Below, piece by piece: positions 5,371 to 6,418 of a DNA stretch of 6,418 nucleotides. The position numbers and the translations under genes were made by a program. The stretch is from assembly GCA_900318855.1 (NCBI GenBank), contig ONMG01000284.1, positions 1-6,418 of the forward strand. The letters are read 5' to 3'. The notes beneath the pieces are model-generated. The model had not been told where the DNA came from, searched no databases, and worked only from the letters and a program-made list of their open reading frames with translations. This DNA comes from an uncultured Prevotella sp. Its GTDB lineage: Bacteria > Bacteroidota > Bacteroidia > Bacteroidales > Bacteroidaceae. Each line of letters opens with the position of its first letter. Position 1 is the first letter of the stretch.

Positions 5371-6417
5371 ATGAGAAAAATAATCACTGCCCTGGCATTG
5401 CTGATGACCGTTATCACTACCGGGGCGCAAAACACAAAAGAGATGACACAGTTGAAGATGACACAAGAGTGGGACAAGGTATTCCCCAAGAGTGAGAAAG
5501 TGGAGCATGAGAAGATCTCCTTCCACAACCATTTCGGCTTTGAACTCGCTGCCGACGTCTATACCCCCAGGAATGCACAGGGACGTCTCGCCGCCATTGC
5601 CGTTTGCGGCCCTTTCGGTGCTGTAAAGGAGCAGTCGTCGGGTCTCTACGCCCAGACGCTTGCTGAGCGCGGATTCCTCACTATCGCCTTCGACCCGTCG
5701 TTCACCGGTGAGAGCAGCGGACAGCCGCGCGATGTCTTTTCGCTCGACATCAACACAGAGGACTTCCAGGCTGCCGTCGACTATCTGAGCAACCGTCCCG
5801 ACGTGGATGCCAACCGTATTGGTATCGTCGGTATCTGTGGCTGGGGGTGCATCGCTCTCAACGCCGCCGCCAACGACCCACGCATCAAGGTTACGGTAGC
5901 CAGCACGATGTACGACATGCCGCGTGTGGGCGCATGGGGCTATTTCGACAAGGGCACTGCCGACGACCGCTACAAGGCCAAGGAGCAGATTGCCACACTG
6001 CGCACAAAGGAATACACGACCGGTCTGCAGCAGCGTGCCGGAGGCTGTATCCCCGTAGACCAGCTGACAGGCAAGGAGCCCGACTTCGTTCAGCAATACT
6101 CGGCTTACTACAAGACCAAGCGCGGCTATCACAAGCGGTCGGTCAACTCCAATGGCGGATGGATGCTCCAGGCTCAGACAGGATGGATGAACAACAACAT
6201 CTTAGCGCACCCCGAAGACCTGCGCAATGCGGTGCTCATCGTTCACGGCGAGAAAGCCCACAGCCGCTATATGGGTGAGGACACGTTCAAGAAGCTCAAG
6301 GGCGACAACAAGCAGCTCATCATCGTTCCCGGTGCCACGCACACCGATCTCTACGACCAGATGGACAAGATACCATTTGACCGTATCACAGAGTTCCTCA
6401 ATAAGTATCTGAAATAA
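5371..6417 (+). CDS. exported alpha/beta hydrolase with Cys nucleophile
   Basis: A complete 348-residue protein ending one base before the window edge. MRKIITALALLMTVITTGA is a signal peptide with a likely cut before Gln20. The alpha/beta-hydrolase order is clear: strand AAIAVCGPFG (74-83), LAERGFLTIAFDPSFTGESSG (97-117), DFQAAVDYLSNRPDVD (131-146), the elbow GIVGICGWG (151-159) with Cys156 where most members have Ser, VLIVHGEKAHSRYM near 288-301, and PGATHTDLYD (320-329) with His324 as the likely catalytic His. Cys nucleophiles are known in dienelactone hydrolases, and the general family (COG1073-like) includes esterases and peptidases, so the substrate cannot be named. The start is set by the signal peptide and the promoter box 25 nt upstream. 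It is divergent from a truncated AraC regulator that may once have controlled it. Confidence 0.88.
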   Translation: MRKIITALALLMTVITTGAQNTKEMTQLKMTQEWDKVFPKSEKVEHEKISFHNHFGFELAADVYTPRNAQGRLAAIAVCGPFGAVKEQSSGLYAQTLAERGFLTIAFDPSFTGESSGQPRDVFSLDINTEDFQAAVDYLSNRPDVDANRIGIVGICGWGCIALNAAANDPRIKVTVASTMYDMPRVGAWGYFDKGTADDRYKAKEQIATLRTKEYTTGLQQRAGGCIPVDQLTGKEPDFVQQYSAYYKTKRGYHKRSVNSNGGWMLQAQTGWMNNNILAHPEDLRNAVLIVHGEKAHSRYMGEDTFKKLKGDNKQLIIVPGATHTDLYDQMDKIPFDRITEFLNKYLK

Positions 6418-6418
6418 A

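Noticed and set aside
5251..6132. Long 293-codon minus-strand open frame
   Set aside because: It is fully antisense to most of the hydrolase, whose motifs and signal peptide are clear; the product has no recognisable motif and runs across the divergent promoters.

Overview
The window looks like chromosomal DNA from a Bacteroidales bacterium, most likely Prevotellaceae. Five intergenic sites match the Bacteroidota -7 box TAnnTTTG, three of them with a -33 TTTG or TTG at 19-21 nt. Starts lack GGAGG-type ribosome sites and have A-rich leaders. Several protein families are ones I know mainly from Bacteroides and Prevotella. No RNA gene, CRISPR array or complete mobile element is visible.

Layout. 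(1) Positions 1-183 hold a possible gene end and a well-formed promoter. (2) Positions 184-668 are AT-rich: the first ~68 codons of a DUF6734-like protein run into an unidentified 3' gene fragment in another frame. (3) 665-1357 and 1429-2046 are two tandem paralogous genes for small exported proteins of no recognised family. (4) 2141-3322 has its own promoter and encodes a membrane-anchored protein with a protein-kinase fold whose catalytic residues are replaced (a pseudokinase). (5) A strong hairpin at 3346-3390 separates it from a convergent gene, 3448-4503 (-), for an exported right-handed beta-helix protein of the pectate-lyase-3 type. (6) 4782-5204 (-) is a mosaic of broken genes: the 5' end of an AraC-type regulator, still behind its promoter, joined to a frameshifted C-terminal piece of an Rpn-type PD-(D/E)XK nuclease/transposase. 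(7) 5371-6417 (+), divergent from the broken regulator, encodes an exported alpha/beta hydrolase with a cysteine in the nucleophile position.

How the genes relate. The hydrolase may once have been controlled by the divergent AraC regulator, now truncated. The exported paralogs probably share transcription with the broken gene upstream, since no separate promoter was found for them. The pseudokinase is its own unit. I see no single pathway linking the window; three predicted exported proteins, one hydrolase and one predicted membrane pseudokinase point to envelope functions. The strongest candidates for something undescribed are the exported paralog pair and the pseudokinase with its extracytoplasmic tail domain.
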